From positions 124,001-188,000 of the forward strand of contig JBLNCI010000022.1 in assembly GCA_050260515.1 (NCBI GenBank): a DNA stretch of 64,000 nucleotides, written 5' to 3'. The position numbers were made by a program, and so were the translations under genes. The number at the start of each line of letters is the position of its first letter. Positions within the stretch are counted from its first letter, which is position 1. Below, piece by piece: positions 1-10,522 of the stretch. The notes below the pieces were generated by a model. That model saw only the letters and a program-made list of their open reading frames with translations, did not search any database and had not been told where the DNA came from. This DNA is from DATJIG01 sp050260515. Its GTDB lineage: Bacteria > Pseudomonadota > Alphaproteobacteria > SMXQ01.

Positions 1-834
1 GCGGTCTCGGTTCACATCCCCGGCGTGGCGTCCGGCATGTTCCTGACCGTCGGCTACCTCGTGACCGATGCCGAGACCGTCTGGCTCACCGATCATCGCG
101 GCCGCACCGCCCCCGCCTTCGCCCTCGCCGTCGACCAGGAGACCGGGTTCGCGCTGGTTCGTGCCGCGTCCGTGGGCTCGCTCGACGCCCCGCCGCTCGA
201 TCTCGGCGACTCGGATACGCTCAAGGTCGGCGATGCGGCCGTCGTCGCCGGCAGCGGCGGACGCGCCGCCGCGGTCGCGGCCCGCGCCGTCGCCCGCCAG
301 CCGTTCACCGGCTACTGGGAATACATGATCGACGATGCGATCTTCACCGCGCCCGCCCATCCGCACTGGGCCGGTACGGCCGTGCTCGACGGCGCGGGAC
401 GTCTGGTCGGGATCGGCTCGCTCAAGGTCGAGCAGTTGGTCGAGCGCCGCGCCGTCACCGACACCAACATGTCGATCCCGATCAACCTGCTGAAGCCGGT
501 CGTCGCCGACCTCCTCGCCCACGGCCGGCGCTCGGGGCCTGCGCGTCCATGGCTCGGCGTGCATACCGCCGAATTCCGGGGGCGCCTGCTAGTGGTCGAT
601 GTCACCGACGACGGACCGGCGGCAAAGGCCGGGATCAAGGAAGGCGACGCGATCACCGCGGTCGCCGGACAGCCGGTGACCGAGCTCGCCGACTTCTATC
701 GCACCGTCTGGCAGACGGGCCCGGCCGGCACCGAGATCCCGCTGACCCTGCGGCGGGACGGCGAGAGAGTGGAGGTGGTCGTGTCCTCGATCGACCGCGC
801 GACGCGGCAGCGCCCGCGCCGACTCCATTCGTGA
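1..834 (+). CDS. Degenerate HtrA/DegP-like protein with C-terminal PDZ domain (5' partial)
   Basis: The reading frame is open from the first base, so the start lies upstream. The N-terminal part has the layout of an HtrA-type trypsin-fold protease and the last ~90 residues form a PDZ domain (WLGV near nt 550, then a GIKEGD turn). All three catalytic positions appear replaced: the GYxVTxAH motif reads GYLVTDAET (Glu for His, nt 73-75), the TDLAV-type Asp motif reads TGFAL, and the GNSGGP motif reads HWAGTA (Ala for Ser, nt 370-372). It therefore looks like a pseudoprotease that could still bind peptides through PDZ. Its stop overlaps the GTG start of the next gene. The family call is firm; loss of catalysis is inferred from alignment by eye. 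Confidence 0.75.
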   Translation, partial: AVSVHIPGVASGMFLTVGYLVTDAETVWLTDHRGRTAPAFALAVDQETGFALVRAASVGSLDAPPLDLGDSDTLKVGDAAVVAGSGGRAAAVAARAVARQPFTGYWEYMIDDAIFTAPAHPHWAGTAVLDGAGRLVGIGSLKVEQLVERRAVTDTNMSIPINLLKPVVADLLAHGRRSGPARPWLGVHTAEFRGRLLVVDVTDDGPAAKAGIKEGDAITAVAGQPVTELADFYRTVWQTGPAGTEIPLTLRRDGERVEVVVSSIDRATRQRPRRLHS

Positions 835-1310
835 GCGCCGAGCCGCCCCTGACGCCGCAGTTCGAATACGCGATCTACATCGCCGCTGCGTCCGAAACGG
901 TCTGGACCGCGCTGACTGTCGGCGCCTTCACGCGCCAGTTCTTCTTCGGTCGTAGCGTCGAATCGAAGTGGACGGTCGGTTCGCCGTTCGTGCTGCGCAT
1001 GGCCGACGGCCGCGTCGATTCCGAGGGCGAAGTCCTCGAGGCATCGCCGCCGCGGGTTCTGTCGCTGAGCTGGCGCGTGGTGTGGCTCGACGACTTCAAG
1101 GATCTGCCCGCCGGCCGCGTGACCTACCGCATCGATCCCGTCGGCGACGCCGTGCGGCTGCAGGTGCAGACGTTCCAGCCCGATCCCGCGGACCCGCGCC
1201 TCCTCGAAGGGGCCCGCAACGGCTGGCCCCTGATCCTCAGCAGCTTGAAGAGTCTGCTGGAAACCGGTAAGCCGCTGCGGGTCTCCATTCCGGAACCTCC
1301 CGCCGCATAG
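831..1310 (+). CDS. SRPBCC (AHSA1-like) domain protein
   Basis: About 159 residues from a GTG start that overlaps the preceding stop (GTGA), so translational coupling is likely. It has the START-like SRPBCC helix-grip signature of the AHSA1 group: an N-terminal FEYAIYI strand followed by ETVWTALT, a central GEVLE..PPRVLSLSW segment, and a C-terminal NGWPLILSSLKSLLETG helix. Such proteins bind hydrophobic ligands or act as Hsp90 co-factor-like domains; no specific ligand can be named. The following gene is a clear paralogue sharing the same C-terminal helix pattern. A longer upstream start at nt 549 in this frame lies inside the protease-like gene and is unlikely. Confidence 0.8.
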   Translation: MSAEPPLTPQFEYAIYIAAASETVWTALTVGAFTRQFFFGRSVESKWTVGSPFVLRMADGRVDSEGEVLEASPPRVLSLSWRVVWLDDFKDLPAGRVTYRIDPVGDAVRLQVQTFQPDPADPRLLEGARNGWPLILSSLKSLLETGKPLRVSIPEPPAA

Positions 1311-1344
1311 CGGCGTTTCCACGAATCAACCGTCGGGCCACACC

Positions 1345-1869
1345 ATGAGCGACTCGCGCTTCGAGTACGTCACCTACATCGACACGACGGTCGACAAGGT
1401 CTGGAACGCCCTCACCGATCCCCGAATCACGCGGCTGTACTGGGGCGGATGGAGCCTGCGGTCGGCGTGGAAGGTCGGCACGCCGGTACGGTTGGTGATG
1501 GAGAGCGCGGTCGACGAGGAAGGGGTGCCGACCGAGCAAGGCACCACCATCGTCAGCGTCCAGGGTCAGGTCCTGGAATGCGAGCGCCCCAGGCGCCTGT
1601 CGTACTCGTGGCATGTCCAGCTCGTGGAGGAGATGCGCCGCGAGCAACCCTCGCGCGTGGTCTTCGAGCTGCAACCGGTCGGCCAGACCGTGAAGCTCAC
1701 CCTCACCCACGACGGATTTGCCCCCGCGGGAATAACTGTGCAAGGCATCCGTTGCGGCTGGCCGGTGATCCTGTCGAGCCTCAAGACCTATCTGGAGCGC
1801 GGCACTACGCTCGACATCTCCGCGCCCGAAAGCGACGACGCGGCGCAGGACTGGCGTAGCGGGATGTAG
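1345..1869 (+). CDS. SRPBCC (AHSA1-like) domain protein, paralogue of upstream gene
   Basis: 174 residues from ATG. It repeats the architecture of its neighbour: FEYVTYIDTTVDKVWNAL at the N-terminus, a LECERPRRLSYSW core, and a CGWPVILSSLKTYLERG C-terminal helix. The two genes lie 34 bp apart on the same strand and look like a tandem duplication. Function beyond ligand binding in an SRPBCC fold cannot be assigned. It converges with the lipoprotein gene, whose stop is only 3 bp downstream. No good Shine-Dalgarno precedes the ATG, but the N-terminus matches the family start. Confidence 0.8.
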   Translation: MSDSRFEYVTYIDTTVDKVWNALTDPRITRLYWGGWSLRSAWKVGTPVRLVMESAVDEEGVPTEQGTTIVSVQGQVLECERPRRLSYSWHVQLVEEMRREQPSRVVFELQPVGQTVKLTLTHDGFAPAGITVQGIRCGWPVILSSLKTYLERGTTLDISAPESDDAAQDWRSGM

Positions 1870-1872
1870 GCG

Positions 1873-2502
1873 CTAGGGTCCGGCGAAGCTCCTCGAATAA
1901 CTGCCCATACGGAGCGCGACATCCGGCACAGGCGCGCCGACCGCATCGGCGAACCTGAGGGTGCACTGGGTGATCTGCGCCGGATCAGCGGCGATCCCGA
2001 TTTCGACCAACGTGTAGCCCGAGTATTTTCGCCCCTGCCGATCCGCGTGAGACGGTACCGTCGTTTCGGAGGCAGTGATTTCGTACGTCGCATCAGCACG
2101 GGCGCGCACCCCCGGTCCGCACGGCTCGACGACGTTGATTCGTAACGGATCGATGGCCGCAGGCTCACCTGCGCGGGAGGCCACAACATAGACCGCCGTG
2201 TCCCTCTCGGAGTCCGAGATCGGAAATGGAACGATGAAGAACCCTATCCCGGAGTGGCGCAGATTGACGCTGCCGACTTCCACGGTGGTGCCGTCGGCGG
2301 TGCGATGGAAGACGCTCCGTCCGACGCGACCACGGAGCCAAAGGTTGCCGTACCGGCCGATGCAGATGTCGGTCTTGCCCTCGCACGACTGCCACTCGTC
2401 TGTCGGAACAGGCACGAGCGCATCAGTGGTTATCCACCCACACGCGGACAGAACGGATATCGATGCAAGTAGACAGAGCGCGCAAAGGCTACGCGCAGCC
2501 AC
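1873..2502 (-). CDS. Putative lipoprotein of unknown function
   Basis: 209 residues from a GTG start two bases after the coaD stop, with AAGGG upstream. The N-terminus is a lipoprotein signal peptide: a short basic start, a hydrophobic stretch and a lipobox LSAC with the acylated Cys at residue 21. The mature part is mainly beta-type, with scattered Cys residues (CEGKTDIC, EPCGP, TQCTLRF) that could form disulfides. I recognise no family. Position suggests co-transcription as the third gene of gyrA-coaD-lipoprotein. Confidence 0.7.
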   Translation of the reverse strand: MAARSLCALCLLASISVLSACGWITTDALVPVPTDEWQSCEGKTDICIGRYGNLWLRGRVGRSVFHRTADGTTVEVGSVNLRHSGIGFFIVPFPISDSERDTAVYVVASRAGEPAAIDPLRINVVEPCGPGVRARADATYEITASETTVPSHADRQGRKYSGYTLVEIGIAADPAQITQCTLRFADAVGAPVPDVALRMGSYSRSFAGP

Positions 2503-2504
2503 GC

Positions 2505-3008
2505 TCAGCCCTTCGCGTAACGCGCCTTCACGCGCGCCTCGATGCCGGGCGACACGAACTGGCTGATGTCGCCGTTGAGCCGGCAGATCTCCTTCACGAA
2601 CCGCGAGGAGATGAACTGATAGCGCTCGGAGGCCATCAGGAACACGGTCTCGATCTCGGACGTCAGCCGCTGGTTCATGCCGGTCATCTGGAACTCGTAC
2701 TCGAAGTCCGACACCGCGCGCAGGCCGCGGACGATGATCTTCGCCCCCACTTCCTGGGCGAAGTGCACCAGCAGAGACGAGAACGGCTTGACGACGATCC
2801 GGCCCGCAACGTCGGCACCGAGGCTCGCGACCTCGTCCTTGACCATCTGCACCCGCTCGTCGAGCCCGAACAGCGGCTCCTTGCCGTCGCTCACCGCGAC
2901 GGCGACGACGAGACGATCCACCACGCGGGTCGCGCGCTGGATGATGTCGAGATGGCCGCGGGTGATCGGATCGAACGTCCCGGGATAGAGGCCGAGGCGA
3001 TCAGGCAT
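2505..3008 (-). CDS. coaD: Pantetheine-phosphate adenylyltransferase
   Basis: 167 residues. It catalyses ATP + 4'-phosphopantetheine to dephospho-CoA, the penultimate step of CoA synthesis, in the cytoplasm. The N-terminal YPGTFDPITRGH carries the T/HxGH nucleotidyltransferase motif, and the C-terminal FISSRFVKE matches the family ISSR motif. Length is typical of bacterial CoaD. Its start overlaps the gyrA stop by 8 bp, so it is probably translated from the gyrA transcript. The gyrA-coaD order is common in Alphaproteobacteria. Confidence 0.96.
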   Translation of the reverse strand: MPDRLGLYPGTFDPITRGHLDIIQRATRVVDRLVVAVAVSDGKEPLFGLDERVQMVKDEVASLGADVAGRIVVKPFSSLLVHFAQEVGAKIIVRGLRAVSDFEYEFQMTGMNQRLTSEIETVFLMASERYQFISSRFVKEICRLNGDISQFVSPGIEARVKARYAKG

Positions 3009-5895
3009 TCGGGGACTCGTCGCCGGAGTCGCCGTTGGGGTCGATGTCCGGGATCGGCGGCGTCACCTCGGAAGCCTCGGCGTTCTCGACGCCGACGCTG
3101 ACTTCGGGGCTCTCGGACACCTCGGCGAGGTGCGCGACCGAGACGACGCGCTCGCCCTCGTCCATCTTGAACAGCGTGACCCCGCGCGTGGTGCGCCCGG
3201 CGATGCGGATGTCGTTGACCGGGCTGCGGATCAGCTTGCCGTTGTTAGTCACCAGCATGATCTGATCGCCGTCCTCGACCGGGAACGCCGCGATCACCTT
3301 CGCGTTCGCGACCTTGCCGAGGTCCATCAGGTCGATGCCTTTGCCGCCGCGGTTGGTGATCCGGTACTCGTACGACGAGCTGCGCTTGCCGTAGCCCGAG
3401 TCGGCGATCGTCAGGATGAACTGCTCCGCGCCGCCGAGCGTGGCGAGGCGTTCCTCGGAGAGGGCCACGCCCTCGCCCGCCGCGGTGTCCTCGGCCGACG
3501 GCGCCGCGACCTCCTCGCCGGTGCGCCGGCGCAGCGCCGACGCGTGGCGCAGGTAGGCCGCGCGCTCCTCGCTGGTGGCGTCGGTGTGGCGGAGGATGGA
3601 CATCGAGATCACCTCGTCGCCGTCATCGAGCTTGATGCCGCGGTTGCCGGTCGAGTTGCGGCTGGCGAAGACGCGGATGTCGGCGACCTCGAAGCGGATG
3701 CACTTGCCGTCACGCGAGGCGAGCAGGATGTCGTCCTTGTCGGTGCACGGCAGCACCGCCACCAGGCGCTCGCCCTCGCCGAGCTTCATCGCGATCTTGC
3801 CGTTGGCGCGCACGTCGGTGAAATCCGACAGCCGGTTGCGGCGCACGTCGCCGGTCGAGGTCGCGAACATCACGAACAGATTGGCGTGCGTCGACTCGTC
3901 CTCCGGCAGCGGCATCACCGTGGTGATGACCTCGCCCTCGGCGAGCGGCAGCAGGTTCACGAGCGCCTTGCCGCGCGACTGCGGCGTGCCGACCGGAAGC
4001 CGGTAGACCTTCTCCTTGTAGGCCATGCCCCGCGAGGAGAAGAACAAGACGGGCTGATGCGTGTTGGCGACGAACACGCGGGAGACGAAGTCCTCCTCGC
4101 GGGTCGCCATGCCGGAGCGGCCCTTGCCGCCGCGGCGCTGAGCCCGGTAGGTCGACAGCGGCACGCGCTTGATGTAGCCGGCGTGGCTGACGGTGACGAC
4201 CATGTCCTCGCGCGCGATCAGGTCCTCGATGTCGACGTCCGACTCGATGTCCTGGATCTCGGTCCGGCGCGGGTTCGCGAACTCGGCCTTGATCGCCTCG
4301 AGCTCGGCGCGAAGGATGCCGCGCAGCTTCTCCTTCGAGTTGAGGATCGCGATGTACTCGGCGATCTGAACGCAGACCTCCCTCAGCTCCTCGGCGATCT
4401 TGTCGCGCTCGAGGCCGGTCAGGCGGTGCAGGCGGAGATCGAGGATGGCGCGGGCCTGGACCTCGGACAGCTTGTAGGTCCCGTCGACCACCTTGCGGTC
4501 GGGCTCGGCGATGAGATCGACCAGCGGCGCGACGTCCCCGGCCGGCCACGCCCGCTCCATCAGTTGCTCGCGGGCAACCTCGGGATTCGGCGCCCTTCGG
4601 ATCAGCGCGATGACCTCGTCGATGTTGGCGACCGCGATGGCGAGGCCGACCAACACGTGGCCGCGCTCGCGCGCCTTGCCGAGCTCGTAGACCGTGCGGC
4701 GGGTGATGACCTCGTCGCGGAACTCGATGAACGCGTGGATCATCGACCGCAGGTCCATCATCACCGGACGGCCGCGGTTGAGCGCGAGGCTGTTGATGCC
4801 GAACGTGGTCTGGAGCTGCGAGTAGCGATAGAGCTGGTTGAGCACCACCTCGGCCATGGCGTCGCGCTTGAGCTCGATCACCACGCGCACGCCGTCGCGA
4901 TCGGATTCGTCGCGCAGCTCCGAGATGCCCTCGATGCGCTTGTCGCGCACCATCTCGGCGATCTGCTCGAGCATGCGGGACTTGTTGACCTGGTACGGCA
5001 CCTCGGTGACGACGATGGCGTCGCGGTCCTTGGTCACCTGCTCGATCTTGGTGCGCGCGCGGACGACGACGGAGCCGCGCCCCGTCGCGTAGGCGGCGCG
5101 GATGCCGCTGCGGCCGAGGATGATGCCGCCGGTCGGGAAGTCCGGCCCCGGCAGCCGCTCGACCAGCGCCTCGAACGAGATGTTCTCGGCATCGAGGCAC
5201 GCGAGCACGGCGTCGATCACCTCGCCCAGATTGTGGGGCGGAATGTTGGTCGCCATGCCGACGGCGATGCCGTTGGCGCCGTTGACGAGCAGATTCGGGA
5301 ACTTCGCCGGCAGCACCGACGGTTCCCGGGTCGTGTCGTCGTAGTTGGGATTGAAGTCGACAGTCTCTTTGTCGATGTCGTTGAGGAGCTCGTCGGAGAC
5401 CTTGGCGAGGCGCGCCTCGGTGTAGCGCATCGCCGCCGCCGGATCGCCGTCCATCGAGCCGAAGTTGCCCTGCCCCTCGATCAGCGGCAGGCGCATCGAG
5501 AAGTCCTGCGCCATGCGGACCATGGCATCGTAGATCGCGGCGTCGCCGTGCGGGTGATACTTACCCATGACGTCGCCGACGATGCGCGCCGACTTACGGA
5601 ACGGCCGGTTCCAGTGGTAGCCGTTCTCGTGCATCGCGTAGAGGATGCGGCGGTGCACCGGCTTCAGCCCGTCGCGCGCATCCGGCAGCGCGCGCGCCAC
5701 GATCACGCTCATCGCGTAATCGAGGTACGAACGCCTCATCTCGTCTTCGATCGCGACCTGGGGCGACGAATCGGGCGGCAGCGCGGGCGGGATGGAATCG
5801 GTGGGTGTGTCGGGCGGGGTGTTCAAAGCCGGAATCCGCTGCAAAACGAGGGACTTGGGGGGTCGTCGCGGGGCTGCTTCAGGCCCCCTCCGCAC
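3001..5895 (-). CDS. gyrA: DNA gyrase subunit A
   Basis: 964 residues from GTG 5895. The catalytic Tyr lies in AAMRYTEARL (Tyr158). The quinolone-resistance region reads KYHPHGDAAIYD, so the position of E. coli Ser83 is Ala (residue 119) while Asp87 is kept (Asp123). A GyrA box QRRGGKGR opens the C-terminal beta-pinwheel, and a ~50-residue charged/Ala-rich insertion around nt 3470-3560 is the kind seen in alphaproteobacterial GyrA. The start is uncertain: TTG 5826 (protein beginning LNTPPDT) fits the usual short N-terminus better, though neither has a clear Shine-Dalgarno. It leads coaD and the lipoprotein gene. Confidence 0.97.
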   Translation of the reverse strand: MRRGPEAAPRRPPKSLVLQRIPALNTPPDTPTDSIPPALPPDSSPQVAIEDEMRRSYLDYAMSVIVARALPDARDGLKPVHRRILYAMHENGYHWNRPFRKSARIVGDVMGKYHPHGDAAIYDAMVRMAQDFSMRLPLIEGQGNFGSMDGDPAAAMRYTEARLAKVSDELLNDIDKETVDFNPNYDDTTREPSVLPAKFPNLLVNGANGIAVGMATNIPPHNLGEVIDAVLACLDAENISFEALVERLPGPDFPTGGIILGRSGIRAAYATGRGSVVVRARTKIEQVTKDRDAIVVTEVPYQVNKSRMLEQIAEMVRDKRIEGISELRDESDRDGVRVVIELKRDAMAEVVLNQLYRYSQLQTTFGINSLALNRGRPVMMDLRSMIHAFIEFRDEVITRRTVYELGKARERGHVLVGLAIAVANIDEVIALIRRAPNPEVAREQLMERAWPAGDVAPLVDLIAEPDRKVVDGTYKLSEVQARAILDLRLHRLTGLERDKIAEELREVCVQIAEYIAILNSKEKLRGILRAELEAIKAEFANPRRTEIQDIESDVDIEDLIAREDMVVTVSHAGYIKRVPLSTYRAQRRGGKGRSGMATREEDFVSRVFVANTHQPVLFFSSRGMAYKEKVYRLPVGTPQSRGKALVNLLPLAEGEVITTVMPLPEDESTHANLFVMFATSTGDVRRNRLSDFTDVRANGKIAMKLGEGERLVAVLPCTDKDDILLASRDGKCIRFEVADIRVFASRNSTGNRGIKLDDGDEVISMSILRHTDATSEERAAYLRHASALRRRTGEEVAAPSAEDTAAGEGVALSEERLATLGGAEQFILTIADSGYGKRSSSYEYRITNRGGKGIDLMDLGKVANAKVIAAFPVEDGDQIMLVTNNGKLIRSPVNDIRIAGRTTRGVTLFKMDEGERVVSVAHLAEVSESPEVSVGVENAEASEVTPPIPDIDPNGDSGDESPNA

Positions 5896-5915
5896 CGCCC
5901 GTTTTTGGCGCTTGC

Positions 5916-5945
5916 ACTATACCCGACGGCGGCCATTTCCGTCCA
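5916..5945 (-). promoter_or_regulatory. Candidate gyrA promoter
   Basis: Read on the minus strand: TGGACG, an 18-base spacer, then TATAGT, about 20 bases ahead of the GTG start of gyrA. The match to the sigma-70 type consensus is good at the -10 element and one base off TTGACG at the -35. If real, the transcript would start near nt 5909 and leave a very short leader before GTG 5895. Confidence 0.45.
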
Positions 5946-5961
5946 CGTAAACGTGCGCCGG

Positions 5962-5983
5962 AAAGAGCCGAATTCGGCTTTTT
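5962..5983. terminator. Candidate terminator hairpin between ssb and gyrA
   Basis: AGCCG-aatt-CGGCT stem flanked by an A-rich left side and a T-run (TTTTT) on the plus strand, with a CTTTC run on the minus strand. It lies 56 bases past the ssb stop and just upstream of the proposed gyrA promoter, which suits separate transcription of ssb and gyrA. Confidence 0.45.
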
Positions 5984-6038
5984 CGACAATGGCTTATGGA
6001 GGGGTCCGCGAGGCCGGAAAACGGCCCCGGGAACCATC

Positions 6039-6497
6039 TCAGAACGGGATCTCGTCGTCGAGGTCGGCGCCGCCCCGGGCAAGCGCCGGACGGCCGCCGG
6101 ATTCAGCCATCGCCGGCGCGTCTTCCATACCGCCGCCACCGCCGCCGCGGCCGTCGAGCATGGTGAGTTCACCGCGGAAACGGCCAAGCACCACTTCGGT
6201 CGTGTACTTCTCGGTGCCGCTCTGGTCGGTCCACTTGCGGGTCTGGAGCTGACCCTCCACATAGACCTTCGAGCCTTTGCGCAGGAACCGCTCGGCGACG
6301 CCGGCCAGGTTCTCGTTGAAGATCACGACCCGGTGCCACTCGGTGCGCTCCTTGCGCTCGCCCGACGCACGGTCCTTCCAGCTCTCGGACGTCGCGATCC
6401 GGAGATTGACCACCTTGGAGCCATCCTGGGTCGAGCGGACCTCGGGATCCGCGCCGAGATTGCCGATGAGGATGACCTTGTTGACCGAGCCCGCCAT
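6039..6497 (-). CDS. ssb: Single-stranded DNA-binding protein
   Basis: 152 residues from ATG 6497, preceded by a good GAAGGGAGA Shine-Dalgarno. An OB fold opens with MAGSVNKVILIGNLG and includes the WHRVVIF and VYVEGQLQTRKW segments. It is followed by a short Gly-rich linker and the acidic C-terminal tip DLDDEIPF that docks partner proteins. It coats ssDNA in replication, recombination and repair. A longer frame reaching nt 6707 is open but begins inside the divergent promoter region and is not the start. It is divergent from uvrA, the usual alphaproteobacterial arrangement. Confidence 0.96.
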   Translation of the reverse strand: MAGSVNKVILIGNLGADPEVRSTQDGSKVVNLRIATSESWKDRASGERKERTEWHRVVIFNENLAGVAERFLRKGSKVYVEGQLQTRKWTDQSGTEKYTTEVVLGRFRGELTMLDGRGGGGGGMEDAPAMAESGGRPALARGGADLDDEIPF

Positions 6498-6709
6498 GAT
6501 ATCTCCCTTCGCTCCGCCCGCATCCGCAGGACCGGCCTGCGAGCAGCTCAACTTCGAGCACCGCGCACTATTGCTCAAAAATGGCCGTGGGGCCAGCGCC
6601 GTAGTGTAAAATCGCCGGTTCTCCGGCGGTGTTTTCCGGGTCTCCGGACCGTCGCCGTTTGTGCCCGCATTTCCGCGTTTTTCGATCGCCCTGACACCTG
6701 AGTCCACGG
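6498..6709. promoter_or_regulatory. ssb/uvrA divergent intergenic region
   Basis: 212 bases between the two starts, more A/T-rich than its surroundings around nt 6580-6640. It must carry both promoters. I found no perfect GTTC-N7-GTTC alphaproteobacterial LexA site; the nearest is GTTC-N7-GTGT at 6618-6632, two mismatches off, so SOS control is not shown by the sequence. Confidence 0.5.
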
Positions 6710-9619
<2,910 letters not shown>

Positions 9620-9629
9620 GCAGACCGCG

Positions 9630-9851
9630 ATGAAGCTCGTCGCCGAGATCGCCGGCTCGCCGCGCCGGTTCGAGATCCGCAGCGAGGAGATGCGCGACGG
9701 CGACCACACCCACGAGTGGTTCCGCGTCTACGTCTACGAGGATGGCCGCGCGGTCGACGACTTCATCCACCACACGCTGACCTACGCCAAGGAGCGGGCG
9801 GAGGCGAAGTACGCGGTGCCGCGCACCGCGTGGCGCGTCGTCGAGGAGTGA
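9630..9851 (+). CDS. Small hypothetical protein
   Basis: 73 residues, 10 bp behind uvrA and probably on its transcript. The protein is hydrophilic and charged with a compact alternating pattern (EWFRVYVYEDGRAVDDF, then a helix TYAKERAEAKY). It has no signal peptide, membrane segment or Cys. I do not recognise the family. Codon use is like that of the flanking genes, which supports coding. It converges with the ribbon-helix-helix gene across a GC-rich hairpin. Confidence 0.6.
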   Translation: MKLVAEIAGSPRRFEIRSEEMRDGDHTHEWFRVYVYEDGRAVDDFIHHTLTYAKERAEAKYAVPRTAWRVVEE

Positions 9852-9853
9852 CC

Positions 9854-9881
9854 CGCGGCGCCTGCGCGCGGTGGCGCCGCG
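9854..9881. terminator. GC-rich hairpin between convergent genes
   Basis: Perfect 9-bp stem CGCGGCGCC / GGCGCCGCG with a 10-base loop, in the 39-base gap between the uvrA-side small gene and the convergent regulator gene. There is no T-run, so it may slow rather than release polymerase. Confidence 0.35.
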
Positions 9882-9890
9882 ACGATCCGC

Positions 9891-10169
9891 TTACAGGAAC
9901 AGCTTGATCGGGAACGGCGGCTCGCCCGGCTTCTGTATCAGGAAGGACGTGCCCTTCTCGTCCTCGAGGACGAGGAACTCGTAGAGCTTCAGCGCCTCGC
10001 GGATGACTTCGGCGTAGGAGATCGCCTCGCGATGGTCCTTCAGGGTTCGCAGTCGCTGCAGCGAGCGCGGCGACAGGTCGAGCTGGACCCGGGTGACGTC
10101 GCGGCGATTCTCGCCGTCTGCGGAGCGCCGCCGACGCTCGCCGCCGTTGGTTGCTTCTGATGGTTTCAT
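9891..10169 (-). CDS. Ribbon-helix-helix type transcriptional regulator
   Basis: 92 residues from ATG 10169. A basic N-terminus (GERRRRS) leads into RVQLDLSPRSLQRLRTLKD, the beta-strand plus helix of an Arc/MetJ-type ribbon-helix-helix domain. Helix two, SYAEVIREALKLYEFL, follows, then a short C-terminal extension EKGTSFLIQKPGEP. Such proteins are small dimeric DNA binders, often antitoxins or local regulators. No toxin gene is adjacent, so a stand-alone regulator is more likely. The upstream region (10180-10199) has an imperfect GTAC..GTAC palindrome that could be an autoregulatory site. A longer frame to 10283 is open but lacks family features. Confidence 0.65.
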   Translation of the reverse strand: MKPSEATNGGERRRRSADGENRRDVTRVQLDLSPRSLQRLRTLKDHREAISYAEVIREALKLYEFLVLEDEKGTSFLIQKPGEPPFPIKLFL

Positions 10170-10522
10170 GATGATTCGCGTACTCAAAACAGTTTGTACA
10201 ATGCTGTGCCGGTATTCGCCGTCGCCCCCGGAGCACTCCTTGCCTGTGAACAGGGTCGAATACGTAGGTCCGGCGCCCGACATTACTTCGTACGCTTTAC
10301 ATACGATCGCGGTTGCTGGATATCAACGCGCATCTTCCGGGTATTTTCTTGAATTCCTTAGTAGATCGAACCATTAGACACTTGAACCATTGACCGCCAC
10401 GCTTCGCTTGGCGCCCAATGACCGCCCGTCGCCAAGCATCCGGCGAACGGGAACTTTGCCGTAGGCCGGACGCTTTTCTCCAGGGGTTCGGTCGGGATCT
10501 TCACTCGGCAGCGGAGCGGTCC
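10170..10522. other. 353-base intergenic region between regulator and type III PKS
   Basis: The upstream two-thirds are clearly more A/T-rich than the genome background. It holds an imperfect palindrome GTACTC..TTTGTAC (10180-10199) close to the regulator start and a direct repeat of GAACCATT (10368-10375 and 10384-10391). It must contain the promoters of the minus-strand regulator and the plus-strand PKS operon. A frame in phase with the PKS starts at 10418, but its first 35 codons look non-homologous. I see no RNA gene. Confidence 0.5.
10368..10391. repeat. Direct repeat upstream of PKS operon
   Basis: GAACCATT occurs twice, start-to-start spacing 16 bases, about 140-155 bases before the PKS start. 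Spacing of roughly one and a half helical turns makes a cooperative regulator site possible, but no known regulator is implied. Confidence 0.4.

Noticed and set aside
3130..6252. A 1040-codon open frame opposite gyrA and ssb
   Set aside because: It is a GC-rich shadow: composition is dominated by Arg, Asp, Val and His runs, it has no domain pattern, and gyrA on the other strand is certain.
6618..6632. Possible LexA site between ssb and uvrA
   Set aside because: GTTC-N7-GTGT has two mismatches in the second half of the GTTC-N7-GTTC consensus.
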